Shown here: positions 11,111-23,116 of the stretch, in pieces | Numbering within the stretch: position 1 is the stretch's first letter | How the letters are laid out: the number at the start of each line of letters is the position of its first letter | Origin: Callorhinus ursinus | Taxonomy: Eukaryota; Chordata; Mammalia; Carnivora; Otariidae | DNA: 64,000 bases | Direction: 5' to 3' | Assembly: GCF_003265705.1 (NCBI RefSeq) | Contig: NW_020313005.1 | Span: 14,152,636 to 14,216,635 of the forward strand | Program-made: the position numbers and the translations under genes | The notes under the pieces: generated by a model | What the model was told of the DNA's origin: nothing | Databases searched by the model: none | What the model saw: the letters and a program-made list of their open reading frames with translations, nothing else

Positions 11111-12915
11111 ATGACCCCTAAGTATTCAAATAAAATAAAAAGTTACATGTCTTTAACTTTAAATAAGAACTAGGAATGATTAAGCTTAGTCAGGAAGGCA
11201 TGTTGAAAGCTGAGATAGACCAAAAGCTAGGCCTCTTGCCCCAAAAAGTTAGCCAAGTTGTTAATGCAAAGAAAAAGTTTTGAAGGAAATTAAAGGTGTT
11301 ACTTCAGTGAATACACAAATGATAAAGCAAAACACTCTTATGGCTGATATGGATAAAGTTTTAACAGTCTGGATAGAAGATCAAATCAGCCAAAACATTG
11401 TTTTAAGCCAAAGCCTAATCCAGAACAAGGCCCCAACTCTCTTCAATTCCATGAAAACTGAGAGAGGGAAGGAAGCTGCAGAAGTTTTAAGCTAACAGAG
11501 GTCGGTTTCTGAGGTTTATGGAAAGAAGTCATTTCCATAATGCAAAAGTTCAAGATGAAGCAGCAAGTGCAGATGTAGATGCTATAGCAAGTTATCCAGA
11601 ATTTCTAGCCAAGATAATGACAGTAGTTACACTGTAACTTTGAAGCCTGGCTTCAAAGATTCAAAGGACAGGTTGACTCTCTTGTTAGGAGCTAATGCAC
11701 TTTAAGTTGAAGCCAATATTAATTTATTATTCTGAACTCCTAGGGCCTTAAGAATGATGTTAAACCGATTCTGCCTGCACTCTATAAATGGAACAACAAA
11801 GCCCATATGACAGCCCATTTGCTTACAACATAGTTTCCTGAATATTTTAAGCCCATCGTTCAGACCTACTGTTCAGAAAAAATAGATACCTTTCAAAATA
11901 TTGCTGTTCATTGACAATGCACCTACTCATCCAAGGGTTCTGATGGTGATGTACAATGAGATTGTTTTTATGCTTGCTAACCTTATCCATTCTGCAGCCC
12001 ATGGATCAAGGACTAATTTTGACTTTAAAGTATTATTGTTTTCCTTTTTTTAAAGAAATTTTTATTTATTTATTTGGCAGAGAGAGAAAGAGAGAGAGAG
12101 CACAAGCAGGTGGAGCAGCAGGCTCCCCGCTGAGTGGGGAGCCTGATGCGGGTCTCGATCCCAGGACCCTGGGATCATGATCTGAGCCGAAGGCAGACGC
12201 TTAACTGACTGAGCCACCCAGGCACTTTAAGTATTATTGTTTAAGAAATACATTACATGTAATTCCTTTGATAGATCTGGGCAAAGTAAATTAAAAACCA
12301 TCTGGAAATTAATCACCATTCTAGATGTCATTAAGAACAGTTGTGATTCATGGGAAGAGGTAAAGTGTCAACATTAACAGAAGTTTGAAAGAAGTTGACT
12401 TCAATTCTCATGGATGACTTGAGGGTTTCAAGCTTTTAGTGGAGGAAGTAACTACAAATGTGATAGAAATAGCAAGAGAACTAGAATATGAAGTGGAGCC
12501 TGAAGATGTGAATGAATTGCTGCAATTTTGTGATAAAACTTTAAAGATGAGGAGTTGCTTTCTTATAGATGAGCAAAGAAAGTGGTTTCTTGAGGTGGAA
12601 TTTACTGCTGGTAAAGATGCTATAAAGATTGTTGAAGTGACAACAAAAGATTTAGAATATAACATAAATTTTGTTGATAAAGCAACAGCTGAGGTTTGAT
12701 AGGTTTAACTGAATTTTGAAAGGAGTTCTACTGTGGGTAAAATGTTATCAAACATCATCACCTGCTACAGAGGAATTGTTTGCAAAAGGAAGATTAAATT
12801 GATGTTGAATTATTTTGTTGTCTTATTTTAAAAAATTACCACAGACACTCTAACCCTCAGCAACCACCCGCTGATCATCCAGTAACTACCAATATCAGTG
12901 CAAGACCTTTCTCAC
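11111..12915 (+). pseudogene. Tigger1-like transposase pseudogene
   Basis: Tigger transposases are pogo/mariner-type enzymes with a CENP-B-like DNA-binding N-terminus and a DDE catalytic domain that cut and paste the element. Here the start is ATGACCCCTAAG (11111). Readable pieces are 11280-11495 (AEVLS end; [16 protein letters not shown] matches the CENP-B-like half) and 12439-12699 (EEVTTNVIEIARELEYEVEP). Catalytic-region text such as CATTGACAATGCACCTACTC near 11910 is present but out of one frame. Stops, frameshifts and a SINE insertion abolish function. Known relatives include domesticated host genes, but nothing here suggests domestication. Confidence 0.85.
12042..12224 (-). mobile_element. 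SINEC
   Basis: Antisense SINE running from T-rich tail to GCCACCCAGGCA. Flanked by CTTTAAAGTATTATTGTTT (12023-12041) and the same with one A fewer (12225-12242), a clear TSD within the Tigger element. Confidence 0.97.
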
Positions 12916-12920
12916 ATAAC

Positions 12921-13883
12921 TCATGGCCATGATTGGCTGTTTCTGTGCTAGGCATTGGGGTGAGTGTGTCCAAGCATGTGAGACCTTTTAGAGCCTTTAC
13001 TCAGTTCACTCTATCCTTGTAGGTTTTGTGGATCTAAACGTTGTTTTTCAAACTAGATGTTTTGGGGGCTTGTCTCTCAGGTGCAGGCTTTAAAAGCTGG
13101 GATGTCCAATTTGATATTCAAACTCTTCACTCCACAGGGAGAAACTCTGGGTTTTTTAGTTCCCTCCCAATTCTGGGTCACTGTGCTGAGAATGGGGTTT
13201 GTTTGTGTCTCAGCCTCTGTTATCCACTTCAATGTATGTGAGTGTGTGTGTCTTTTTCTATTTTGCCCAATGTATAGGATCCACTCAGGTAGTTTTTAGT
13301 TTTTTTCCAGAGGAAGTTGTTCATATATAGCTGCAGATTTGGTGTGTTCATGGGAGATGGTGAATTCAGGGTCTTCTTGCATCATTATCTTGAAATGGAA
13401 TGACTTTATCTCCTTTTCATTACCTCATTCCATACTTAGGGTAGCACCTAGCATATACAGGATCCAATGATATCCATCAAATACTCCCTGCATGGTGGGA
13501 TCTAGTTCCTTCCTTACCTTTATCTGCCACAGACACTCAGCCCATCTACATCTGTCTTGCTTCTGGGGTATTGGCATCTCATGGTGATGCAAGCCTAGTC
13601 CAGCTATGGCAATCATGGGATCTCTATGTCTTTGGCAGTATCAACTCTTAGGTTTGGGTTTTAGAGGTTTTGGCATTCCAAATCCTGGGGGATTATTATC
13701 ATGTGGGAAGGAAAAGTGGCTGAGCATAAGGAAAAGGAGAAAGGACACTCCTGGAGGAATATGGGGTACTAGTGGATTGCAGCATGAAAAAAGAGTAAAA
13801 GAAAAAGCAAAAGAGAAAGCATAATTCATAGTATAATAACATCTAAAAACATGAAAAAAACATTAAAACTATGCATTTTAAAG
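12921..13883. other. Unassigned sequence
   Basis: 13000-13400 has the texture of an old repeat (possibly antisense L1M 5' region) but I cannot place it. The short frames at 13041-13299 and 13606-13829 show no recognisable domain. Confidence 0.4.
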
Positions 13884-13952
13884 ATTCTATCTATCATCTA
13901 TCTATCTATCATCTATCTATCTATCATTTATCTATCTATCATCTATCTATCT
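13884..13952 (+). repeat. (ATCT)n microsatellite
   Basis: Interrupted TATC/ATCT units. Confidence 0.95.
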
Positions 13953-14200
13953 CCAAAATTTGTTATCTCTAAGGTCATATATCAAATACACTGGGATGGG
14001 TTCCTTTGGGGAGAAGGACTTTGGGGAGTGGACATATCTTTAAACCTAAGTTATTTCTCCTGTAGACAGCATATAGTTGAATCTTAAAAAAAAAAAAAAG
14101 GAAAACTAATGTGACAATGTCTGCCTTTTCATTGAATTGTCCAATTCATTCACTCTTAATGTTATCATTAACATAGCTAACTTTTTATGTGCCATTTTAT

Positions 14201-14386
14201 TTATTTTTATTTATTTGAGAGAGAAAGAGAGAGAGAGAGCAAGCAAGAGCACAAGAACAGGGGAGGGAGAAGCAAACTCCCCACTGAACAGGGAGCCTGA
14301 TATGGGGCTTAATCCCAAGAGGCTGGGATCATGACCTCAAGCTGAAGGCAGCTGCTTAACTGACTGAGGCACCCAGGTGCCCCATC
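14201..14386 (-). mobile_element. SINEC
   Basis: Antisense copy with tail at the left and GGCACCCAGGTGCCCC at the right. TSD ATGTGCCATTTTAT at 14187-14200 and 14387-14400. Confidence 0.97.
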
Positions 14387-14400
14387 ATGTGCCATTTTAT

Positions 14401-15300
14401 TTTTGTTTCCTATTAGTCTTATGTCACTTTTGTTCTTCTATTCCTCATTTATAGCCTTCTATTATATTAAGTGGATATTATCTAGTGTAACATTTAAATT
14501 TCTTTGAAGGAGTTTGAAAGTATATTTTTTGAGTTGTTTTCTTAGTGGTTGCTCTAAAACTTAAAATATACATCTTAACTTATCAGAATTTACTTCATAT
14601 TGTTCTGACTTAGTTCCAGTGAAATATAGAAACTTTACCCCATATAGATCTATTTTTACTCCACATACTTGTGGAATTTTTTTAGACATATTAAATCTAT
14701 ATATGTTACAAGCCCAAAAATTTATTTTTAAAATGATTATATAATCTAATGCTTTTAAACATATTGAGAGAAGTAAAGAGCAATTATGTATATTAGTATA
14801 TAATGTATATGATTGTGTATTTTTAAAAACCCCAACAAATTTAACAACTGATTCATCAGAAATAAAGGTTAGAAGGCAGTAGAATTATGTGTGTGTGTAT
14901 ATAATTATACATACACATATATAGAATTTGTTACATTAATCATTCTGTTTCTTTTTATTACTTTCATTGGATTCAAGTTATCATCTGTGGCCTGTACAGC
15001 TTTGCTCCCACTTGCCTCCTTTGTGCTGTTATTGCTAAATATATTTCCATATGTTATAGGCCCAATAATACAATTATATACATATTGTTTTATACTATTG
15101 CCTTTTAAATCAGTTAAGGGACAAAAGTAGAAGAGATATGCATATATACTCTTTTGTAATTATGTAATTACCTTTACTATTGCACTTTGATTTTTGTGTA
15201 GATTTGAATTACTGTCTGTGGCCAATGGCAATAGGGATCTGAAGAACTTTTTCTAATATTTCTTGTACAGGGATCTCCTAACATTTCTTTCAGTGTTTTT
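14401..15300 (-). mobile_element. Ancient L1M fragment, antisense (probable)
   Basis: GGTTGCTCTAAAACTTAAAA then TATACATCTTAACTTATCAG and, later, TTGTACAGGGATCTCCTAAC correspond to the antisense of old L1M/L1ME 5' and ORF1-side sequence. It is strongly decayed and split by AT-rich stretches. Confidence 0.55.
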
Positions 15301-15316
15301 AAAATCTAGGAGTGTC

Positions 15317-15518
15317 GAGGCACCTGGGTGGCTCAGTCATTAAGTGTCTGCCTTCGGCTGAGGTCATGATCCCCGGGTCCTGGGATCGAGCCCTGCATCG
15401 GGCTCCCTGCTTGGCAGGAAGCCTGCTTCTCCCTCTCTCACTCACCCTGCTTGTGTTCCTGCTCTCACTATCTCTCTCTGTCAAATAAATAAAATCTGTA
15501 AAAAATAAAAAAATAAAT
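15317..15518 (+). mobile_element. SINEC
   Basis: GAGGCACCTGGGTGGCTCAG start, A-rich tail. TSD AAAATCTAGGAGTGTC at 15301-15316 and 15519-15534, perfect. Confidence 0.98.
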
Positions 15519-15534
15519 AAAATCTAGGAGTGTC

Positions 15535-16204
15535 TATTTTTGTTGTATTTTTTCATGTGACAGAAAACATAACCACCAAGTTTCCAAGTTTTAGAATTTA
15601 TGGCTCAGCTATGCAGAGAGAAACTTAATTATCATACTCCCTCTCTCTACTTGGACCCTTTAGAAAGAGGCTTGGGCCCAACTTATATAGATCATCTCTG
15701 ACCCAATAATATATAGCACAACTTGGATTAGAGAAGTATGATGACAGAACATAGTCACTTCCACTGCACTTAATTGGATTAGGGGATGAAAGCAGACTTC
15801 CTAAAAAAAAAAAAAAGTACTGAGCAATCTAAATTGAATTTAAATAAAAAATTAAGACAAACAAAAAAAGGTACTGAGCAAACATTCCAATAAATCTCCC
15901 TTTTAAGCTTGTAATTAATCCCCCCAGAGATATATTTTTCCTGGTTTTCTCTTTAAACTTATGTATTTTTATATGTTAAGATTGTTGAGTATATTCTATT
16001 TTTAAATTTTGTTTTTTCCAGTTAATATTTTATCATTAGAACTCACTCACAGTTTATTTTTTACCAGTAATAACTACAAAATAACAACCACAAGAGATAA
16101 TGTGCATCAAATGTCATATTTTTGTTATGATCTTTACATAATCTTACTCACTATCATAGTGGAATAATATTTATTAACCCAGTCACAATTTACTACTTGT
16201 TAAA
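15535..16204. other. No recognised feature
   Basis: AT-rich sequence with two A-runs (near 15800 and 15860). No gene or repeat family recognised. Confidence 0.5.
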
Positions 16205-16385
16205 CATCCTTTTATAGATATTCCATTTGATCATTACAACTGTTATAGAACATGGTATTATTAACTTCCCCATTTTGTATAAGAAAAAATGAAGAAATGT
16301 CAGAAAACTAGTAAATCATCTTTTCTAGTCAGATTTGAAATCCTATCCCCTTGAGCCTATGCTGCATTGCCTTTCCTGATGTTTT
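16205..16385 (+). mobile_element. L2 fragment
   Basis: GGTATTATTAACTTCCCCAT followed by AAGAAAAAATGAAG and a degraded CCTTGAGCCTATGCTGCATT end fits an L2 3' end. Confidence 0.6.
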
Positions 16386-17123
16386 TGTGCATTTAGAAAG
16401 ACTAATTACTCTCAGTTACTCTTCAAAGCAATCATTAACATAATAATATTTGCCCTCCTGCCAGGGCTTTTCTAGACACTCAGAGTGATTTCAGGAGCAA
16501 TGGGGGAAGGTCAGGATGAAAGCTGAAGCAGCATGTCAGGAATCAGATGTTTATAAACTATTATCTCCCAGGACACTGTTTGCATGGTGGTGGTAGTATG
16601 TCTTTCAAATGGTCAGGTACAGTCTCCTTTCTCCCCCCAGAACCTCTTGCTGCTCCTTACCATGGCTTGCACTGGCAGGAACTCTCACATCTGGGTATAC
16701 TCTCTCAGGGGCCTCATTTGTTTCTCCTTCTGCTCCAGTGTCCTTCAGGGAAACTGGTAATATGCCCTGCAGGAGTGAAAACCAGTTATGGGGTGGATTC
16801 AAATGATACGCCAGGGAGCTTCTGATTCAGTGTCTCTGAACGTTCAATGCCAGGAGTAAGTTTGGCCTGGAGCACAGACAGAATCTCTGGGGCATGACGT
16901 GAGCCACTTCCACACTGCAGAATCTGATCTTAGATTTAGCCCAATGTCCAAAGAATAGTGGTGTCTGGTAATCCTGAAAAGGAAGGTGGAGAAAACAACA
17001 AAATTGTGATGAATTGGCATATGAGGCGTATCAAGCATTCTATAATCATTTCCTAGCATTAAAATTTTTAGGAAGTGGGACAATAATACTAAGATATGGG
17101 TAACTTATTATAAAAACCTTCTT
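16386..17123. other. Unique sequence, no gene seen
   Basis: Overlapping short frames at 16547-16825 and 16605-16802 share no recognisable domain. Confidence 0.5.
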
Positions 17124-17181
17124 TCTATCATCTATCTATCTATCTATCTATCTATATCTATCTATCATCTATCTATCTATC

Positions 17182-17220
<39 letters not shown>

Positions 17221-17273
17221 ATCTATCATCTATCATCTATCATCTATCTATCTATCTATCTATCATCTATCAT

Positions 17274-17318
<45 letters not shown>

Positions 17319-17335
17319 ATCTATATCTATCTGAT
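17124..17335 (+). repeat. Long (TATC)n compound microsatellite at an L1 tail
   Basis: About 210 bp of TATC, TATCATC and TATATC units. It abuts the 3' end of the minus-strand L1 that follows, in the place where a poly(T) would be expected, so it probably evolved from the L1 poly(A) tail. Confidence 0.95.
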
Positions 17336-17596
17336 TTATTTATATTACTCACCATACAGTACATTATTAGTTTTTGATGTAGTGTTCCATGATTCATTAT
17401 TTGTGTATAACACCCAGTGCTGCATGCAATACATACCATACTTAATACCCATCACTGGACTAACCCATCTCCCCACTCCCTCCCCTTTGAAACCCTCAGT
17501 TTGTTTCCCAGAGTCCATAGTCTCTCATGGTTCATCTCCCCCTCTGACTCCCCCACTTCATTTTTCCCTTCCTTTTAATGTCCTCCATGCTATTCC

Positions 17597-20500
17597 TTAT
17601 GTTCCACAAATAACTGAAATATGATAATTGAAATTCCCTACTTGGCTTATTTCACTTAGCATAATCACCACCAGTTCCACCCATGTTGATGCAAAAGTTG
17701 GGTGTTCACCCTTTCCGATGGCTGAGTAATATTCCATTGTATATATGGACAACATCTTTATCCATCTGTTGAAGGGCTTCTTGGCTCTTTCCACAGTTTG
17801 GCTATTGTGGACATTGCTGCTAAGAACATTGGGGTGCATCTGGCCCTCCTTTTCACTACATCTGTATCTTTGGGGTATATGCCCAGTACTGCAATTGCTG
17901 GGTAATAGGATAACTCTATTTTTAACTTTTTGAGGAACCTCCACACTGGTTTCCAGAGTGACTGTATCAACTTGCATTCCCACCAACAGTGTAAGAAAGT
18001 TCCTCTTTCTACACAACCTTGCCAACATTTGTTGTTTATAGCCTGGTCAATTTTTGCCATTCTAACTGGTGTAAGGTGGTATCTCAATGTGGTTTTGATT
18101 TGAATTTCCCTGATGGCTAATGATGATGAACATTTTTTCATTTGTCTATCAGTCATTTGTATGTCTTCTTTGGAGAAGTGTCTGTTCATGTCTTCTGCCC
18201 ATTTTTTGACTTGATTATTTGTTGTTTGGGTGTTGAGTTTGAGAAGTTCTTTTAGATCCTGGATAACAGCCCTTTATCTGTAGTGTCTTTTGCAAATATT
18301 TTATTCTATTCCTTGGGTTGCCTCTTTGTTTTGTTCACCATTTCCTTTGGGTGCAGAAGCTTTTTATCTTGATGAAGTCCCAAAAGTTCATTTTCACTTT
18401 TGTGACTCTTGCCTTTGGATACCTGTGTTGAAAGAAGTTGCTGTGGCTGATGTTGAAGAGATTACTGCCGATGTTCTCCTCTAGGATTTTGATGGATTCC
18501 TATTTCACATTGATGTCTTTCATCCATTTAGAGTTTATCTTTGCATAGGGTGTAAGAAAATGATCAAGTTTCATTCTTCTTCAGGTGGCTGTCCATTTTC
18601 CCAACACCATTTGTTGAAGAGACTGTCTTTATTCCATTGGACATTCTTTCCTGCTTTGTCAAAGATTAGTTGATCACAGGGTTGAAGGTCCATATCTGGG
18701 CTCTCTATCTATTCTATTCCAATCATCTGTGTGTCTGTTTTTGTGCCAGTACTATGCTGTCTTGATGATCACAGCTTTGTAATATAGCTTGAAATCAGGC
18801 AACGTGATGCCCCCAGGGTTTTTTTTTTTCCAACATTTCCTTGGCGATATAAGGTATTTGCTGGTTCCATACAAATTTTAAGATTGTTTGATCCAGGACT
18901 TAGAAAAATGCCATTGGTATTTTGATTGGGATGGCATTGAAAGTGTAGATTGCTCTGGGCAACATAGACATTTTCACAATGTTTATTCTTCCAATCCATG
19001 AACATGGAATGTTTTTCCTTCTTTTTGTGTCTTCATCAATTTCTTTCATGAGTGTTCTGTAGTTCCTAGAGTATAGATCATTTGACTCTTTGGTTAGGTT
19101 TATTCCAAGGTATCTTATGGCGTTAGGTGCTATTGTCAATGGAATCGATTACCTAATTTCTCTTTCTACAGTTACATTGTTAGTGTATAAGAAAGCAACT
19201 GATTTCTGTGCATTGATTTTGTATCCTGACACATTACTGAATTGCTGTATGAGTTCTAGTAATTTGGGGGTGGAGTCTTTTAGGTTTTCCATATAAAGTG
19301 TCATGTCATCTGTGAAGAGAGAGAATTTGAATTCTTCTTTGCCAATTTGAATACCTTTTATTTCTTTTTGTTTTCTGATTGCATCGTGTAGTGTTCCTGA
19401 TCTTAAGGGAAAGGCTCTCAGTTTTTTCCCATTGAGAATGATATTCACTGTGGGTTTTTCATAGATGGATTTTATGAACTTGAGGAATATTCCCTCTATT
19501 CCTACACCCTGAAGAGTTTTAATCAGGAAAGGATGCTGTATTTTGTCAAATGCTTTTTCTGCATCAATTGAGAGGATCATATGCTTCTTATCCCTCCTAT
19601 TAATGTGTTTTATCATAGTGATGGATTTGCAGATGTTGAACCACCCTTGCAACTCAAGGATAAATCCCACTTGGTCGTGGTGGATGATCCTTTTAATGTA
19701 CTGTGGGATCATATTAGCTAGGATTTTGTTGAGAATTTTGGCATCCATATTCATCAGAGGTATTGGTCTGAAATTCTCCTTTTTGATAGGGTCTTTGCCT
19801 GGTTTGGGGATTAAGGTAATGCTGGCCTCATAGAATGAGTCTGGAAGCTTTCCTTCTGTTTCTATTTTTTGAAACAGCTTCAAGAGAATAGGTATTATTT
19901 CTTCTTTGAATGTTCGGTAGAATTCCCCAGGGACTCCATCAGGCCATGGACTCTTGTTTTTTGGGAGGTTTTTGATCAGTGCTTCAATGTCGTTACTGGT
20001 CATTTGTCCATTCAGGTTGTCAAATTCTTCCTGTTTCAGTCTTGGGAGCATATAGGTTTCCAGGAAGGCATCCATTTCTTCCAGGTTGCTTAATTTATTG
20101 GCATGTAGTTGTTGATAATAATTTCTAATAATTGTTTCTATTTCTTTGGTGTTTGTCGTGATCTGTCCCCTTTCATTCATAATTTTATTAATTTGGGTCC
20201 TTTCTTTTTCTTTTGGATAATTCTGGCCAGTGGTTTATTGATCTTACTAATTCATTCAAAGAACCAGCTTCTAGTTTCATTGATCTGCTCTACTGTATTT
20301 CTGGTTTCTAATCTATTGATCTGTGCTCTAATCTTAATTATTTCTCTTCTAATGCATGGCTTAGGTATCATTTGCTGTTTTTTCTCTAGTTCTTTAAGGT
20401 GTAAAGTTAGTTGGTGAATTCAGGATTTTTCTATTTTTTTTTGAATGAAGCTTGGATGGCTAAGTATTTCCCCCTTAGGGCAGCCTTTGCAGTATCCCAA

Positions 20501-21355
20501 AGGTTTTGGACCAATGTGTTTTTGTTCTCATTGGTTTCCATGAATTGTTTAAGTTCTTCTTTGATTTTGTGGTTGACCCAAACATTCTTAAGCAGAGTGA
20601 CATTTAGCTTCCAAGTGTTTGAATTTCTTCCAAATTTTTTGTTATGATTGAGTTCCAGTTTTAAAGCATTATGGTCTGAAAATACAGAGGGAATAATCTC
20701 AATCTTTGGTATCAGTTGAGACCTGATTTGTGACACAGTATGTGGTCCTTTTTGGAGAAAGTTCCATGTGCGCTGGAGAAGAATGAGTATTCTGTTGCTT
20801 TAGGATGGAATGTTCTGTATATATCTGTGAGGTCCATCTGGTCCAGTGTGTCATTCAAAGCTCTTGTTTTTTTGTTGATTTTCTGCTTAGATGATCTGTC
20901 TATTGCTGAGAGTGGAGTGTTGAGGTCTCCTACAATTAACCAATTATTATCAATATGTCTCTTTGTTTTGGTTAACAGTTGGCTTATGTAGTTGTCTGCT
21001 CTCATGTTGGGCGCATAGATATTTACAATTGTTAAATCTTCTTGTGGATAGACCTTTTAAAATGATATAGTATCTTTCTGTGTCTCTAACTACAGTCTTT
21101 AGCTTAAAATCTAAAATTTCTGATATCAGAATTGCTACTCCAGCTTTCTCTTGAGTTCCTTTGGCATGAAAGATTGATCTCCAACCCTTCACTTTCAGTC
21201 TGGGTGTATCTTTAGGTTCAAAATGAATCTCTTTTAAACAGCATATGGATGGGTCCTGTCTTTTTATCCAATCTGTAACTCTGTGCTGCTTTACAGAGCA
21301 GTTAGGCTGATCATGTTGAGGTGTTTATTGAAAGATATGATTTTATTGTCATCAT
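17597..21355 (-). pseudogene. L1 ORF2 pseudogene (endonuclease-RT)
   Basis: ORF2 encodes the endonuclease and reverse transcriptase for target-primed reverse transcription. The start ATGATGACAATAAAATCATA (from 21355) parallels the other copy at 37908. The endonuclease part is in 20712-21192 (IVGDLNTPLSAIDR visible) and linker/RT in 19149-20180, a 343-residue frame with [17 protein letters not shown] and [16 protein letters not shown]. The catalytic FADD box reads FTDD, and about 20 residues just before it (between FPLRSGT and IRKQKE) are deleted. The C-terminal part is at 17597-18189. Length of about 3.76 kb is normal for ORF2 less this deletion. Frameshifts make it inactive. Confidence 0.9.
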
Positions 21356-21433
21356 GTGTCCTGTGAAGTCCTTGTTCCTATAGATTGTCTCTGTAAATTT
21401 CTGTTCTATATCCCTCTTGGGGTCTTTCCCCTT

Positions 21434-22323
21434 TTATAGAACCCCCCCTTAATGTTTCTTGCAGGGCTGGCTTAGTGGTCACAAAACTTTCAGTTTCTGC
21501 TTGTCCTGGAAGTTCTGTATCTCTCCATCCATTCTAAGTGACAGCCTTGCTGGATAAAGTATTCTTGGCTGCATATTATTCTCATTTAGTACTCTGAATA
21601 TGTCTTGCCAGCCCTTTCTGGCTTGCCAGGTCTCTGTGGATAGGTCTGATGTTATTCTGATGTTTCTCCCTCTCTATGTAAGTAATCTCTTCCCCCTAAC
21701 TGCCCTTAAGATGGTTTCCTTGGTTCTAAGACTTGTGAGTTTTACTATTACATGCCAGGGCATTGATCTGTTCTCCTTCAAATTGTGAGGGGTCCTCTCT
21801 ACCTCTAGGATATAAATGCTTGCTTCATTCCCCAGATTAGGGAAGTTCTCCGTTACAATTTGCTCAAATATATCTTCTAGTCCTCTCTTTCTCTCGATCT
21901 CCTCAGGGATCCCAATAATTCTGACATTGGAACGTTTCTTGGCATCACTTATTTCTCTAATTCTGTTTTTATGGATTTTAAGCTGTTTGTTCCAGACTTC
22001 CTCCCATTCCTTCTTTTCTATCAGTTTGTCGTCTAGATCACTAATTCATTCTTCTGTCTCATTTACCCTAGCTGTTAGAGTCTCTAGATTAGATTGAATC
22101 TCATTGATAATATTTTTAAGTTCTGCCAGATCAGCTCTCATTTCTACCCTTAGAGACTCTATGCTGCCATTAATCATTTTCTCCATTCTAGCTACTGCCC
22201 TCATAACTGTTACCCTGAAGTCTATTTCCGACATCTTGCTTATTATCTATGTCCACTTGCAAATCTGTGGCAGAAGTCAGTCTCTGAGTCTTTCCTATTT
22301 GGGGGGTTCCTCCTCTTAGTCAT
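21434..22323 (-). pseudogene. L1 ORF1 pseudogene
   Basis: ORF1p is the RNA-binding trimeric chaperone of the L1 particle. The start is the ATG complementary to 22321-22323 (context AACAGAATGACTAAGAGG). One readable stretch (22046-22234) gives SEIDFRVTVMRAVARMEKM and a heptad-like coiled coil ending in LTARVNETEE, as in the copy at 36296. Total span of about 297 codons is close to the 300 estimated for the other copy. Stops and shifts break it. Confidence 0.85.
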
Positions 22324-23116
22324 TCTGTTGAGGGGTGGTTGAAAGAATGTAGAGTCCAAATTATTGACCACAACCCAAGCAAGATGCACCTGTTTTATAG
22401 GGACCTTAGGGTTGTCAGCTTCTTGTACTCCCAGACTGTCTTCTGGGGGAGGGACCTGCTGGACTGTTAGTCAGGCAACCTGTTTGGGCAGAGTTGCCCT
22501 GCCCCCTGTAGGGGGGGATGGGCTCAGTGAAAACCGGTTTTTAGGGGCTTTTGTTCTCTGGTGGCTTTCCATTTCTCTTCAGAGAGTCAGAGCAGAAGTG
22601 ACTGTATCCAAACCTCTGCCTCAGAACAGAGAGATCATAGTCTATTCTTCAGTGAGCTCTCCAGGCCATACTGTCTCTGTTTCTGTCTGTGCTGCTAAAA
22701 ATGTAGTGTCCTGGGTTGTCTGCCCCACAGCAGCACTCCCAACCCTCTCTTCCAGGTCCAGGCAGTCTCTACCCTTCGTGTTCTAAAACCAAGAGCCACC
22801 CCCTGTTTGCACACGTGCCCCTGCAGCTCCAGGTTTCAACCTGGAGGGCTGCCCTAAAGTTCTTTCCCCACTGCTATCAGTCTGTGAGTCTGTGCCTTGT
22901 CCACAGAGGGAGAAGCTTTCACACCCCAGTGGTGCAGGATCCCGGAGGCTCACTCTCCCTTCCGCTTATCTTCTGATATCTGCCCACAGAAGCATGGCTC
23001 TCCGTTTCATATCTCGAAAACAACCGCTGGGGATATTCTGTTTGTAGAGATCCAGGTGTATCTTCTTACATCTCAGGCTGATTTTGTGGGTGTACAGAGT
23101 GGTCTGATTGATATCC
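22324..23116 (-). promoter_or_regulatory. L1 5' UTR / internal promoter (decayed)
   Basis: GC-richer than its surroundings and alignable by eye with 35000-36290, for example CAGAATCAGCCTGAGATGTA versus the reverse complement of 23060-23090. L1 5' UTRs act as internal RNA polymerase II promoters; activity of this truncated copy is doubtful. An antisense 140-residue frame (22364-22786 +) is a by-product. Confidence 0.75.

Larger units (their letters stand above)
10698..12920 (+). mobile_element. Tigger1-like DNA transposon (TcMar-Tigger), decayed
   Basis: The start AGGCATATCGCATTTTATTG is a mutated Tigger1 terminal inverted repeat (family start CAGGCATACCTCG), next to TA as expected for a mariner-type target. 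The following ATTTCAAACTTTTTCATNAT and the transposase region match Tigger1 as I remember it. The 3' terminal repeat is not visible, so the right end is lost. A SINE sits at 12042-12224. Confidence 0.9.
17336..23116 (-). mobile_element. Near full-length L1
   Basis: Read on the minus strand: 5' UTR (23116-22324), ORF1 (22323-21434), short spacer, ORF2 (21355-17597) and 3' UTR (about 17590-17340). The layout matches the plus-strand L1 at 34910-42475. The 5' end begins GCTGGATATC, lacking roughly 50 bp of leader relative to that copy. No clean TSD is visible because the left side is a microsatellite and the right side is another L1. Confidence 0.92.

Noticed and set aside
11280..11495. Possible host gene exon encoding a helical protein
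   Set aside because: The sequence matches the Tigger transposase at the expected place.
12439..12699. Possible domesticated transposase gene
   Set aside because: The frame is a fragment of a Tigger element with stops, frameshifts and a SINE; no full DDE domain survives.
17124..17335. Regular direct repeats resembling an array
   Set aside because: Units are 4 bp without spacers; it is a microsatellite, not a CRISPR-like array, and the genome is mammalian.
22104..22319. Plus-strand frame at L1 ORF1
   Set aside because: Shadow of the antisense ORF1 coiled-coil region.
22364..22786. 140-residue open frame on the plus strand
   Set aside because: It lies antisense to the GC-rich L1 5' UTR; low stop density from GC content explains it.
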